Under the pieces are notes generated by a model. The model had not been told where the DNA came from and ran no database searches. It saw only the letters and a list, made by a program, of their open reading frames with translations. The translations under genes and the position numbers were made by a program. 64,000 nucleotides of DNA from Dioszegia crocea (Eukaryota; Basidiomycota; Tremellomycetes; Tremellales; Bulleribasidiaceae). This document shows positions 11,156-22,284 of the stretch, in pieces; position 1 is the first letter of the stretch, and every line of letters begins with the position of its first letter. The stretch lies in NCBI GenBank assembly GCA_001600615.1, contig BCKK01000004.1, forward strand, positions 1,700,309 to 1,764,308, read 5' to 3'.

Positions 11156-13820
11156 ATGGCGGCTGACGACGACATGATTGATGATGATGATGAGACTTCT
11201 TCTCACTCTTCTTCAGTGACGGGCACGTATTATGGGTATGGAGGGTCCAAATGGGGTCGATACTCGCCGCCCAAGACGCCACCGAGAGCTGAGCCTGTAT
11301 TGGAGTATCAACTTCGGTTCGAAGAGGGACTTATGAGTGCGGGTAGGAAGTGCATGTGAGTATAGACCAGGTCGTGGGATGTAGGACCGGCTGCTAGTCC
11401 TGCTCGACTTTCTCATCAAAACTATCGCGCACAGGCTAAATGTTCAGTGACTTAGTCTTTGTCCTTGACTGTACTGGGTCCATGCAGAAATACATCAATG
11501 CAACAAGAGATCACGTAGTTGGGATCTGCGATATGATCAGGGGTGAAGAGGGTCTAGGCGGGCAAGATGACTTACGCGTAGCTGTAAGTTATCCCTTAGA
11601 CACCCTTTCACACCCATACTCGCAGCTCTACCCCACAATTACCCCACTGCCAGGTTCAAGCTGATACTCCAGGTCGTCAACTACAGAGATCATCCCCCGC
11701 AAGATCATTCATACGTATACAAGACATATCCCTTTTCGTCCGATATCAATGCGGTGCAGCAATATCTCAAGGGTCTAACGGGTGAGTTGCCACCCCTAGT
11801 CCGACGTGATATTGGGCACAGCTGACTCATAGCGTCTGGAGGAGGTGATGGTCCTGAAGCAGTCACAGCGGGTATGGCGGCTTGTCTGACGGACCTGACA
11901 TGGCGAAGAGACGCAGCGAAGATGGTTGTGCTCATTGCGGATGCGCCGCCGCATGGTGAGTTGCGTTTGATGACTGGGAGGCATAATGCTGACTGGTATT
12001 AGGTATTGGAGAATCAGGTGATCGTGAGTTTGATCGCCCTCGTCGGACGAGGAGCTTGAGCTGATGTTATAGAAATCAGAGGTGGTGATCCTGATGGTGA
12101 GCTATTTCTCCCTCCCCCGATCGGAGACATAAGCTGATCGACAGGACACGATCCCTTGGTCGTAGCCAGAACCATGGCTGCGAACGGTATAACACTGGTG
12201 GGTCTTCTCTGCTATTCCACACTAAAACCAAAGTCCAGTTGCTGATTCAAAAGTTCATGGTAGCCTGTGAAGAGACCCTATCGGGATACAGCGTATGTCC
12301 CCTTCCTCACCCCTTCCCGTTTCCGCTCCGACATCCCTCTTCACCACCTGGAACCCAGCTCATACTCCAGCGCGCTGTAGATTTCTTCCAAGCTTTATGC
12401 AACATGACATCCGGCGTGATGCTACCACTCATGACGGCTGATATGTTGGCCATGACGATTGTGGGTAGTGTATTGGAGAATATGGATATGGAGCGATTGA
12501 TAGGGGGTGAGCGTCTCCATCCTGGTAAAGATAGGCAAAAGCTGACTGATGGGTAGAAATAGGAGTGCAGGTCGCTCAGCGTATCCGAGAGAAAGGGGAG
12601 ACTATGGAGAGTGTTGAAGAGGTTGCTCAGTGAGTTTGGGAGTGTTCATCTATGATGGATATAGAACGAACCTAAAACTGACATTGCTTAGGGAATTGCA
12701 CGAACGTCTATTGTTGCGAAATGAACAGACTAAACAGGTCCACCTGCCCGAAGTCTATACACCCTCGGATGGCGCCAAGCAGAATGTTCAAACGTGGATG
12801 AGCTCAAATCTCATTTCGGATGCTATGCCTAATATAGTCTATGTGAGTAATTTCCCCTCATCATGTCTTTTGCCCCTTTTCAATGGATATATTTCCCTTT
12901 CCCCCTCGTCCTTCCTTCTCCCCACTCCCTTCTCCCTACTCCCTACTCCCTACTCCCTACTCCCTACTCCCTACTCCCTACTCCCTACTCCCTACTCCCT
13001 ACTCCCTACTCCCTACTCCCTACTCCCTACTCNNNNNNNNNNNNNNNNNNNNNNNNNNNNNNNNNNNNNNNNNNNNNNNNNNNNNNNNNNNNNNNNNNNN
13101 NNNNNNNNNNNNNNNNNNNNNNNNNNNNNNNNACTCCCTACTCCCTACTCCCTACTCCCTACTCCCTACTCCCTACTCCCTACTCCCTACTCCCTACTCC
13201 CTACTCCCTACTCCCTACTCCCTACTCTCTACTCCTCTTTATCAATATGCCAAAACCAGCGCTAACCCCCAGGTCCCCGGTAAACGCCTCACCGACAAAT
13301 TCCGCAAAGAAAACCGAGAAGCAGGATTCAACTATACGCCAGGCGGGCGCTTACCTCCCCGTCGTATCTCAACTCCAGTCGACGCACCACCTACGCCCGC
13401 ATCACCCGCATTTCCTACTTCCCCTCCTCGATCCGGCAGCCTTTCCGCTACCGGTGGCGGTGGCGGTTCTGGGTCCCCGGCGCGTAAGATTCTAGGCGAC
13501 TTCAAGGCTTTTGGAGGTGGTGCGGCGGGGAGTCCAAAGAGCGTGTTCGGCGCGCCATTGTTGAAGACTGGACCGGGTGGGGGAATGTTTGGTGCGCCCG
13601 CGTTGGTTAATGGTGGGATGAGAGGAAGGGGGTGGGAGGGTGATGAAGATGATGAAGAGGATGAAGGGGAAGGGGCGGCGTTTAGGAAGGATGCTATTAG
13701 TTTGGATCAGGTATGTCGTCATCTTAATCTTCGTTTCTGTTCAACACGAATACCATGCTGATTATCCAGGCAAGGAGAATCGCTACGCAATCGATCTTCC
13801 GTGCGGGACGTTTGGGCTAA
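11156..13820 (+). CDS. von Willebrand factor A domain protein (VwkA-like N-terminal architecture)
   Basis: The start [16 protein letters not shown] is followed by a vWFA domain: [13 protein letters not shown] with the MIDAS motif Dx[43 protein letters not shown] and [12 protein letters not shown]. Small exons (21 and 24 nt near 12002-12100) encode [19 protein letters not shown] helical region follows ([20 protein letters not shown], then [20 protein letters not shown]). After the repeat-containing intron comes a Gly/Ser/Pro-rich tail with an acidic [11 protein letters not shown] stretch, ending [17 protein letters not shown] with stop 13818-13820. No alpha-kinase catalytic domain is visible, so this is a vWFA protein rather than a complete VwkA kinase. 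Metal-dependent protein binding is the family expectation; the partner is unknown. Confidence 0.8.
12932..13231 (+). repeat. Intronic heptamer minisatellite (CTCCCTA)n interrupted by assembly gap
   Basis: Perfect tandem copies of the 7-bp unit CTCCCTA run from 12932 to the gap at 13033 (about 14 copies) and from 13133 to 13224 (about 13 copies), then one variant CTCTCTA. At least 27 copies are present and the true number is unknown. The array lies inside the vWFA gene's intron (12843-13272, donor GTGAGT, acceptor CCCCCAG). The complementary strand reads TAGGGAG, a G3N4 pattern able in principle to form G-quadruplexes. The unit is not the TTAGGG telomere repeat. Confidence 0.95.
13033..13132. 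other. Assembly gap (100 N)
   Basis: Exactly 100 N bases in the middle of the heptamer array. A round 100 is a common placeholder for an unsized gap, so the repeat could not be spanned and its true length is unknown. Confidence 0.98.
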
Positions 13821-14303
13821 TCCTGAATGGTCTTTTCCGGCTCTTCTTCACGGTATAGACACACGCACCCTCTCCCTATGGTCGCTTGTCCATTGTGTCC
13901 TCCTCTACCCATTCCCAACTTGATGACGTATACGCTTAGTATGACTCCACTTTTGTACATAGAATGAAACTCACTTGTGACGACTGAAGGCTGCACCGAG
14001 TGTTGTTGACGTTGCTGAACGAGGATATCAGCAGTTGTCAACGCCGGAACATATGGAGAAGTACCGTTCTCGTCGGCGTATACGTCGGAAGATGACTCGG
14101 AGTAGGAGCAGGCACTGAGGTGTGTGGAGGTATTTACTCTGCGATCCAGCAAACATTCGTTCGGGCAAGTGAAGGTATGGACAGACTATAGGCCCAGGCA
14201 GTCTTGACGCGCAACACAGCAAATTGCAAATCATGCATGTGGATGCCACATGTCACAGCATATATACAAAGCGCTCAGCCACATCCAATAACGCTGTCAG
14301 AGT
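13821..14303. other. Convergent intergenic region
   Basis: 483 bp between the vWFA stop and the stop of the first unknown paralogue. On the minus strand an open stretch (about 13817-14152) includes an acidic SSDVYADENG segment, but no splice structure or homology was convincing. I leave it unannotated. Confidence 0.45.
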
Positions 14304-15013
14304 TCAATCGCCCCCTCCCACGAATGACACAAGCCTTACAGCAGCTGCCTGGAGCTCGACATTGCGGGCCGGGTTTGCTTGCTCCCAATCATTGATCCGC
14401 GTAGTCAGCTCCTGCGCGAAGTCTTGCTCGGCGAACGAATCAAGACCGTTGGTCTGACAGTATCTGATGGTCCTTCAGTAATCTGGTTCTATTAAGGCTG
14501 CAGACATGGACATGTATGTCGTCAAACAACTCGACGTACTGTTCGATCCCGGGTTCGAGGTCGTACTCGATCGTCGGATCATCGGCAATGGCGTCTGTCA
14601 GGATGACCAAAGCTGAATACCGACCGAGTTTCGACCAGACGGCCGAATCCTCGACGCGTGGAAGATGCAGAGTGTACGCGATAGCGGCGAGTCTATCATG
14701 ATGGTTATCAGTTCAGCAGTCAATGACGCTGTGGGCCTACTCACAGGCGGATGCGGTCGTGCGTGAGTTCAGCGTCCCGACCGAGAGAACCAGGAAACGT
14801 AGCGGTCCGGGTGGCAATGTCTGTAATGTACGCAGTGAGCACGCGCATCAATTGTTCGGCCTCCGCATCCTCCTCCTGCAGCCGCTGTCTGGCTTCGTCC
14901 TCCGTCTCTTGCGAGACCTTCCCGCCACCATGCGATCCAGCCCCCGACTGCACGGGAAGCCTGAAGTCACGGTCAGGACCACCCAGCTCAGGGTATCGGG
15001 AGATATTGTGCAT
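14304..15013 (-). CDS. Unrecognised helical protein, paralogue family member A
   Basis: Exons 15013-14745, 14692-14540 and 14463-14304 join to 193 residues with both introns in phase 2. I do not recognise the family. The N-terminal half is Glu/Gln-rich and probably helical (DEARQRLQEEDAEAEQLMRV). The second half contains RLLAAIAYTL, DSAVWSKLGRYSALVILTDA, and after intron 2 YCQTNGLDSFAEQDFAQELT. These segments align with genes at 15641-16471 and 58036-58845, including the intron positions. Members B and C show HAAIAFAL/LAALSCAH in the first block, FELGRDTS/NDLGEHQS in the second, and KCEQDGLNFEDEKAKAEEL/YCTNQDANWNEEDEIVRAQEL in the third. No signal peptide or membrane segment is seen, suggesting a cytosolic or nuclear protein. 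An extra upstream 5' exon, as in member C, is possible. Function unknown. Confidence 0.75.
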
Positions 15014-15640
15014 ATCGAGGGGAGATTGTAGAGATCTGTACGAGGTGAGTAAGCTGTATTGTCAGAAAAGAATGACAGCTCTATTGGGGAACGATATGTA
15101 TAGAGTGAGAAGTGGGAATCGTAAAGAGGGTGGGCGATATCAGCGACGGGGCAGAGAATGGCAGCGTACGCTCGAGTCGCCACCGCCTCGGCCCCTTTGC
15201 AGTCCCTGGCTGTCAAAGGAGAATCTTGGCCTCATAAGTCTCCGTATCACTGTACGGAGGAGTACAAAGAAAGGTTCGCTCCTCACTTCAGGCCAGACAC
15301 ATGCGTTACACAGTATACAGGCAAAGACACACATACCGGAAGTTCGCAGATCAGCTGCATGATCAAGGATGGGATTGATCCCTCTGTATATAATGCCCGA
15401 ATTCTGTGCACCTGTGAGTGCCAGTATCCAGGCATTTCGGACTCGGAATTCTAAGCATTAAACTGATGGCTATGGTATGCCCTCTCTTTATCCTATAATT
15501 ATATGTATAGGCACACCCACGGGCCACGGTGGCAAAGCAGTGAAACAATTGCAACGGCACCTGAGGCCAAGACAACTACCTTGCATCTCGCGCTTAATGA
15601 AAACAACTGAAGCTGAAGCTAAGGCTAGGCTATATACATG
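15014..15640. other. Intergenic region between tandem paralogues
   Basis: 627 bp that should hold the promoter and possible 5' exon of member A and the 3' UTR of member B. No additional coding exon could be supported. Confidence 0.5.
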
Positions 15641-16471
15641 TCAGACCGTAGACGAGGTCTCGGTCACCCGAGAGGCTGATGCCCTGGCCAGATTCGCCGC
15701 AACAAGACTCTGAATCAACTCTTCAGCCTTGGCCTTCTCGTCTTCGAAGTTCAGTCCGTCTTGCTCGCACTTCCTAATAGTACATCAACCACAGATCCAA
15801 GATGGGAAGGTGAGCTTATCCAGTCGATTCTACGTACCATTCTATCGCCTCCCTGTCTGTCGGCGTGCGGAAGTCACTGGCCTCGAGCCATCCCATCGGA
15901 TCTGTCATGGCGTCATGCCGGATCAAGGTGGAAGTATCACGGCCGAGCTCGAAGCAAGTGAAAGAGGCGGTATTGTAGTCCTGAACCTTTAAGGCGAAAG
16001 CGATGGCCGCGTGCCTATAGTATGGCTGTTAGACTTGACACTCACCCGATTCGGGTCTACTAGAGACACATACCTGCAAACGGCTTGTCCTTGAGTGTCT
16101 GACAAGGTAAGATCACCAAGCCCGTAATCGGAGCAGACTCTCCTGAGGCATTCGGTGATGCGGGGAACCAGCCGTACCCTTTCCTCGTCTCTGGCATCTT
16201 CCCTCCTCGTCTGTCGGCCGCGAGCGAGCTCGAGCGCCTCAGCTTGTGCCAACTGCCCGAACCGATCCACGACGGCCTCCTCATGTGCCCTGGATCTGAT
16301 CCCAGTCTGCCTCGGTGTCTCCAACGCGACCCAGTCGAGCGGCGTGCCTCCTGCACCGCCGCCCCCTCCAGTACCTTCCTGATCGGGGTCGGCACTCCAG
16401 GCGCCAGGATTCTCAGTTAAAGCTCTCTGGTTGAGAAAGTGACGGTGAATACTGGAGCTGTGCATCCCCAT
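15641..16471 (-). CDS. Unrecognised helical protein, paralogue family member B
   Basis: Exons 16471-16074, 16014-15838 and 15773-15641 join to 235 residues; both introns are phase 2. The N-terminus from MGMHSSSIHRHFLNQRALTE has a Gly-rich linker (GTGGGGGAGG) and then a basic/acidic helical region (ARGRQTRREDARDEERVRLV). The shared domain reads VCR|HAAIAFALKVQDYNTAS, CFELGRDTSTLIRHDAMTDP and AIEW|KCEQDGLNFEDEKAKAEEL, where | marks an intron. The Cys three or four residues after intron 2 and the following A-x-E-L are kept in members A and C. It is tandem with member A on the same strand. No known domain, no transmembrane segment. Function unknown. Confidence 0.78.
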
Positions 16472-17150
16472 AGTGAGACCAAATGTGGGGATTTGGTTGA
16501 AAAGTAGAATTGACAAAGGGTTTATGAGGGTGTATGGCAGGCTTTTCAGTGATATGTATAGTGGGATGAGAAGTTGAGAGCAGGGAGGGGGCTTCGGCGC
16601 TCGAGCAGGTGTCTCCACTGCTCAAACCAATCTGAGTCCCTGCCTGTCAAAGGATGGTCTGCAGGACGATCAGGTTGCCGATCCTGAGCTCATACTTGAA
16701 AGGGTGCCCCACTGGAGAGGGGGAGCGGGAGTATTTGACGCCGAGCAGATTTCGGGACAGGGACAGTGAGACACCCAATTAAGAGATCTGCATGACGTCG
16801 ACTCATCTTGATCACGGGTCATCTCACACTACAGTCCATCACTGGATCTCTGCATATTTTTGGAATCTTAGATCATATGACCCGTGAAGTGTGATCATAC
16901 AATGCATCTGCACTGGACTCCCATTTGCTGGTGTCAGAGCAGAAGATGCGAGTTCTGGGCTTCTGATACAGGTCGATCTGGATCAGGTGTCAATGAATGC
17001 GCCACACACCACTAATTCGCCACCGGGTCGCTAGCGCCACTAATCCGATCGTGCCTGAAAACGTAAGACGCCCGTGCGTTCATCCCAAGCTTCGAGCGAA
17101 ATTTGTCCCTTCAACGCTGCTATGACTTGTGCATAGTCGGGCAAGGAGCG
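16472..17150. promoter_or_regulatory. Divergent intergenic region with inverted repeat
   Basis: 679 bp between paralogue B and the methyltransferase gene. CACGGGTCAT at 16813-16822 is repeated inverted as ATGACCCGTG at 16877-16886 (54-bp spacer). A CRE-like TGACGTCG lies at 16793-16800. No coding exon seen. Function inferred only. Confidence 0.4.
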
Positions 17151-19072
17151 ATGAGTGACCTTCTACCGACTACTTTCCTGCCCCATCTACCCCGAACGCA
17201 ATCTACATTCTCCCCGCTCCAGCCTGCTGAGCTCCTCGGGCATATTGCGGTCCTTCGCCGGTTGTACCTCCCGCCCATTCACGGTGGTCTTCGCGCTTCA
17301 GACGCATTCTACGAGGACGAGGAGGATTGGAGGGGAACGAGCCAAGCGGGCCCATCTAAACCGAAATCAAGTGCCGGTCGACCTATACCTGGGGCAAATG
17401 GCGGAGATGGCAAGGCAGAAGGGTCAGGTTTGGGATTGAGCACTGGGCTGGGGAGTCCTATCTCGGGTGTGCGCCTAGCAGGCGTCGGTCAAGGGATACC
17501 GGAGGAAGAGGAAGACGAAGATGATACGTACGATTCCGACAACGCGGATGAGGAAGATTGGGAGGAAACGCCCGAATCTGTCGCTCATCTGGACACGTTT
17601 GAGCGGGACTGGGCGCAGAAATGGCTCGAGGGGTTATTCCGGCGTGCTCAGACTTGGATAGAGGAGAATGATCCGGGAGATGAGGAAGAAATCAGCGGAG
17701 GCGGAGATGAGGATGGGCTGGATATGCAGAGTGTGGAGGCGGTGTTAAGGGACGCAACTGCCGCTTTGGCAATGATGGCTGGGACGAGCGGTATTTCCTC
17801 TTCCTCCTGCCCGCTCCCGTACTCTAAGACTGACGGTGTAGCTGCCGGATCCCTCACTCGGCATCTCCTCTTCCCTGTCAATCCCTATCTGGCTCCTGCT
17901 TTACATACCACTCGATCGCAAATGCGTTCCAACCCTAATCTTTCGCCTGAAACACGCACATTCTTGGCCTCCCTGTCCACATCGCCCGTCTCCCCACTAC
18001 TCCTGCGCCGACTATCTCTATCCAGCCCACCCCGTCCTACCCGCCGGAGAGCCTCGACTGCTCTGTCCACAACATCCGAGGCTTCCTCTTCCGCCTCCCA
18101 GCCCGCCAAAGCGAGTCCACACCCAAGACGGGGATCACGGAAACAACGTCCGGCCATCCCTGTCTTGCTCCATGATGCGCCAATGGGCGATCATCTCAGC
18201 GTCGGTGTGCAGACGTGGGGCAGTGCAATTCTACTGGGTCGGGAGATGGCTCTAAGGCCCGAGCGGTTTGGACTCGGGTTAGTCGGGCGGAAAAGGGGCG
18301 TGAGGGTATTGGAATTAGGGGCAGGGACGGGTCTGCTTTCGATCCTCTGTCGCAAGATACTTGATGTGCAGGCTCTGTCCCGGGCAGATGGCGCAGATGA
18401 GGGAGCCCAGGAGTCAGGATTGGTCGTAGCGACTGATTTCCTCTCATCCGTTCTCGACAATCTTAGAGTCTGCGTCGACCTAAATTTCCCTCCTTCGATC
18501 GATTTACCCAACCCTCCATCCGCTTCAGATCCTTCTTCCGGAATACACATTGCCAAATTGGACTGGACCACATTCCCAGCCTACGCCAGTCAGACGGCCA
18601 GCGAGAGGATATCACCGCCAACGGAAGAGATGGCGCGATTCATGGATGAGCCGTTCGACCTGGTGTTGGCTTCGGACTGCGTGTATGATCCAACGCACGC
18701 GGAGATGCTGCGTCAGGTGGCGGGTTGGGTTTTGAGGTTGCCAGATCCGGATGTGGAGGGTGATCAGGGTGGAACATTTGTAAGTCTTCTAAATTGGATT
18801 CCGAGCATAAGCTAACCAGGTAGCACATACTTTCCCCACTCCGTCCAACATTTGCACCAGAGCTCGAATCGATAGACACACACTTCCCCACACTATCGTC
18901 ATATGCTCGCATGTCTTCTAGGAAAGCGGGCGAAGGGGAAGGTCTGGGAATAGCAGCGAGGTTGAAATTGGGCGTTAGGGGAGAAGGGAAGCGGTCGGTT
19001 CGAGGCAGGAAGGGCGAAGGAAGGGGAGATGAGACGCTGGGGTACTGGTGGTGGGAAGTGGGATGGGGATAG
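17151..19072 (+). CDS. METTL21/methyltransferase-16 family protein-lysine methyltransferase (Efm2-like)
   Basis: Two exons (17151-18779, 18824-19072; phase-0 intron) give 625 residues from ATG 17151, MSDLLPTTFLPHLPRTQSTF. The C-terminal half is a seven-beta-strand SAM-dependent methyltransferase. It has WGSAILLGREMALRP upstream of motif I (VLELGAGTGLLSI), a post-I ATDFLSSVLDNLRVCVDLN, and LASDCVYDP, which carries the DxxY signature of METTL21/family 16 lysine methyltransferases. Substrates in this family are translation factors and chaperones. The protein is longer than usual: residues about 60-180 are acidic and low complexity (IPEEEEDEDDTYDSDNADEE) and about 300-350 are Ser/Pro-rich. The C-terminus ends GYWWWEVGWG. 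Efm2 is the closest guess by layout; the substrate is not shown. Confidence 0.8.
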
Positions 19073-19306
19073 GCGTGATCGAGAGAGAATCTGGAAGTCG
19101 ATGGACAATCTTTTGGCCTGATGACACTAATCTGTAGGCCATAACAGCTTCAATTGCGAGGCACACGGGAATATGCCGCACTCTGACTTGCTAATGTTTC
19201 CGACTGTGCTACAGGTACATACGATCCGTCTAAGATTCTATGTCACGAGTTATTGACCCTCCGCTTTACAAATACAGCAACGTCACTCCTCGACATCAGG
19301 CCGAGC

Positions 19307-20530
19307 TCAGGCCGCACTTTCCGTACCTCCTCCCTCAAATTCTCGTCGCGCATCCCAGTATCCCAGCATTTTGCCCATCTTGACCCGCCAAAGCCCCAAC
19401 ACTCCCCATCGGCCTGGGATATCTTGCCAGACCTTTTCGTGCACCCTACCAACGTCAGCGTTGGCACGTGTGATACTACAGTGCGCGTATGTTGGCTCAC
19501 ATGTGTACACCTGTGCTGAGATCCGCATTGTGAGTATTGGCTATCCATATCGATCTAGACTGTCAGATTGACGTCCATGAAACATGCTGATCGGAACATG
19601 GCGCAGCAGGACTTACTTTTCGGGAAGGGGGTTCCAAGGGTGTGCCCCATCTCGGTGAAAGTACTTGTTCATCAGGCCCTGAGGTATGAGTAAAGACATT
19701 CCCAAGTGCAATGTCCGAATACTTACCTGCTCGACATCGTTAATCCAATGGGAATTCCAATCCCGAACAAGCAAGAGTTCCTCGAACATTGTCCGATTTG
19801 GTCGGATCAACAACCACCCCCCATTCAAATAATCATCCGACTCATCGCCCTGATAAGTCGCCGTCAACCCGCCCGCGGGTCTTGCGAAGTCCTGCTTCCA
19901 GATATCGCTGATTGACTTCACCAGCAACATATCCGAGTCGTGATATAGCACACGCTCATACTGTGTCATATTCCAGATCAACAATTTGTTGAATTGGTCT
20001 TTCCAGGGATGTGTGCCATTGACATCATGGGGATTAGGGATGGAAGTGATGAGATCGTGCCGGATAACAATGGCTCCTTCTGATCGAAGTTGATCTTCGA
20101 TATGGAGAGGGACTTGAGGAGTGGTCATGACGATCAGGTCGCGAGTGAGGTCACGGGTTTCGGGGTCGTGTTTGTAGCCGTAGATGAGGACACGGCAGCC
20201 TAGGAGGTATTCTTCTCTTTGGACCGAGGGGAGAAAGAGGACATAGGCTTCTTTCGAGGGGATGTGGAGGGTGGCGTCAGGCACGGACTGTGATTTAAGG
20301 GTGATGAGGTGAGGTGGGAGTAGTCGACCGTGATCGTAAGATGCGAAGAAGCCGAGAAAAAAAAGTCCGATTAGAGCCCCGCAGACGGAAAGAATCACTG
20401 CGCCAACAACATACGCATCTTTCCTGGCGAGCCGTCTGCAGCGGCCGGACTCCATTCCAAAGAAGGGATCGTACTTCTCAGAGACTATTTGACCGTCAGT
20501 GCTCTGAGTGCTGGGAGTTTGTAAGCGCAT
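19307..20530 (-). CDS. Type II membrane glycosyltransferase, GT8 family
   Basis: The start MRLQTPSTQSTDGQIVSEKY is followed by a short cytosolic tail and one transmembrane anchor at about residues 41-64 (VVGAVILSVCGALIGLFFLG). This is the usual layout of a Golgi glycosyltransferase. The luminal GT8 domain shows KEAYVLFLPSVQREEYLLG, WKDQFNKLLIWNMTQYERVL, the metal-binding DxD in YHDSDMLLVKS, and LNGGWLLIRPNRTMFEELL. It then has FHRDGAHPWNPLPEK and, in a last exon, VHEKVWQDIPGRWG, ending at stop 19307-19309. The junction between PLPEK and VHEKVW (19470-19614) is unresolved. A direct phase-2 splice works, and so does inclusion of a 30-nt exon just before it. Donor and acceptor sugars are unknown. 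Confidence 0.82.
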
Positions 20531-21135
20531 GTTTGGATAGAGGGCGGGTCGCGATTTGCGGCGGTTGTTGACGATGTGTACGCAAGTTCTGCTGCGTCAT
20601 TGGCCGCATCATTGTTAGCTAGTCATGGCATTTTGTGTACGGATCACAAAGGAGTGTTGGAAGTGGAGTGCACACGGAGGCTAGGCTGAAATTGACCTGA
20701 ATGTTGCCCCTGTATGTTTCGAGAGTTAAAGGAACTCAGTTCGAATAGGAGACTAATCCCAGCGACAGAGGTCGAAGAGACGCTTCGCCAAGCTGCATCT
20801 TAACAGAGCGAATATGACACGGCACCTGCTCATTTGTCGACAACATTCACTTCTGCCAGGCTGAACTTGATAAGAGAACTTATGAGGAAGGCAAATGAAC
20901 GCTCCTAGCAACTCCTAGACGATCTTCAACCTGAAACGCGCGCCGATTTCTGAAACAAAGGATGAAACACCTTGGAAGCTGACCGGGATCAGATCCAGCC
21001 ACGTGTGGCAGAAGTGGGGTGCATAAATAAGGCGTGGTATAGATTCCATGCTGCAAGAGCTAGCTACCCATGCCTTCAATAGCAAAAACAATATTCATCC
21101 TCATTGCATTAGAAGTTATAGGATCATTCGGCAAC
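20531..21135. promoter_or_regulatory. Divergent promoter region of GT8 and U1A/U2B'' genes
   Basis: 605 bp between start codons. A 22-codon in-frame extension of the U1A gene up to ATG 21070 is hydrophobic and unlike the family, so it is taken as 5' UTR. No other feature recognised. Confidence 0.5.
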
Positions 21136-22284
21136 ATGGCTACCAGCGTCGCAGGACCATCTCGGCTACCGACGATATCCACCGAGGACGAAGAGATCGC
21201 AGCGGAAAGCGGAACGATGATCGCAAGCGCCGATGAACCGACCGATACCCCTGCCAAAGCAGAAGGAGATGCTGCCGAAGAGCCTACGATATCGGAGGAG
21301 CCAGTCGTCGTGGCGGATCCAGCCTGTCAAACTCTGTATATCCAGAACCTGAATGAGAAGGTCCAGGTAGAAGGTTAGTATCGCAAATCGCTTTGAATTG
21401 GATTGACGGTCGGAAAATTAGATTGAGATTTCGCTGACATCTATCGTAGTCATGAAACACACCCTCCAGAACCTCTTCAAAACATATCGCCCTGTTCTGC
21501 CTATTGTCGCCCATCGGAACGTCCGAATGCGGGGACAGGCATTTGTCAGTTTCCAAGATGTCGAAATGGCGAATAGGGCCAAGAAGGAAGTGAATGAGTT
21601 CCCGCTGTATGGGAAGGCAATGGTACGTTCACGGTTATTGCAGGTCCTGGTCGTGCTAACATTTCCAGCAAATATCATTTGCCAAGTCAAAATCTGAGTC
21701 AGTCATTAAGCGGACAGACGGGCAGGAGGCCATGGAGGAGCACAAAAAGCAGCGTCTCGAGGAGAAGAGTGAGACTTTTCCACACGACGGGACATTGCAT
21801 CCATTTGCTGATATGTGGCAGAGCGCAAGAGGCGCGATAACCCCCTTCGCCGTAAATCTCAAGCAGCATTGAAGGCCGGTGGTAGTGAGTCCTCTTTCCT
21901 CGTTGTTGGGTCAAATTACTGACGAAGTAGCCGAAACGGCAGAAGCCGCGCCCGTACCGGCAAAGAAGGCTCGTGTACAAATGCCAGATGAATACCTCCC
22001 TGCCAACAACATCCTGTTTGTTCAGAATCTGCCAGAGGGAACTACGTCAGACGATCTACGAGAGGTGTTCGAATTGTACGCTGTTTCTTCGTCATTGAGA
22101 TTGGGGATAAAGCTGACTTTACAGACATCCTGGATTGGTGGAGATCCGTACTATCCCAGCCAAGAAGGATATTGCCTTTATTGAGTACGTGGATGAGGCG
22201 GCGTCGGCGATTGCGAAGGATGCGCTGCACAACTTCAAGATTGACGGAGAAACAAAGATGAAGGTGACGTATGCTAGGAGGTGA
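21136..22284 (+). CDS. U1A/U2B''-type snRNP protein with two RRMs
   Basis: This is an RNA-binding protein of the SNF/U1A/U2B'' family in the spliceosomal U1 or U2 snRNP. RRM1 reads QTLYIQNLNEKVQVEVMKHT, LQNLFKTYRPVLPIVAHRN, RNP1 as MRGQAFVSFQDVE, and NRAKKEVNEFPLYGKAMQIS. A basic linker (EEHKKQRLEEKKRKRRDNPL) leads to RRM2: ANNILFVQNLPEGTTSDDLR, LVEIRTIPAKKDIAFIEYVD, and the end DGETKMKVTYARR. ATG 21136 (MATSVAGPSRLPT) is preferred over ATG 21070. About five introns, all with CTGAC-type branch sites. One protein covering both the U1A and U2B'' roles is known in some lineages; which applies here cannot be told. Confidence 0.93.

Noticed and set aside
12932..13231. Interstitial telomere repeat
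   Set aside because: The unit TAGGGAG/CTCCCTA is not TTAGGG or a known fungal telomere variant, and the array lies in an intron between housekeeping genes.
12630..13265. Long protein of LLPTPYS repeats
   Set aside because: All three plus frames give the same repeat because the unit is 7 bp. The region is an intron with clear donor and acceptor, and exons on both sides join in frame without it.
13817..14152. Fourth member or remnant of the unknown paralogue family
   Set aside because: An acidic open stretch exists but lacks the LAAI, LGR and C-x-x-x-x blocks and has no matching phase-2 junctions.
21070..21135. Signal-anchor N-terminus on the U1A/U2B'' protein
   Set aside because: The extra 22 residues are hydrophobic and alien to a nuclear snRNP protein; ATG 21136 gives a normal start.
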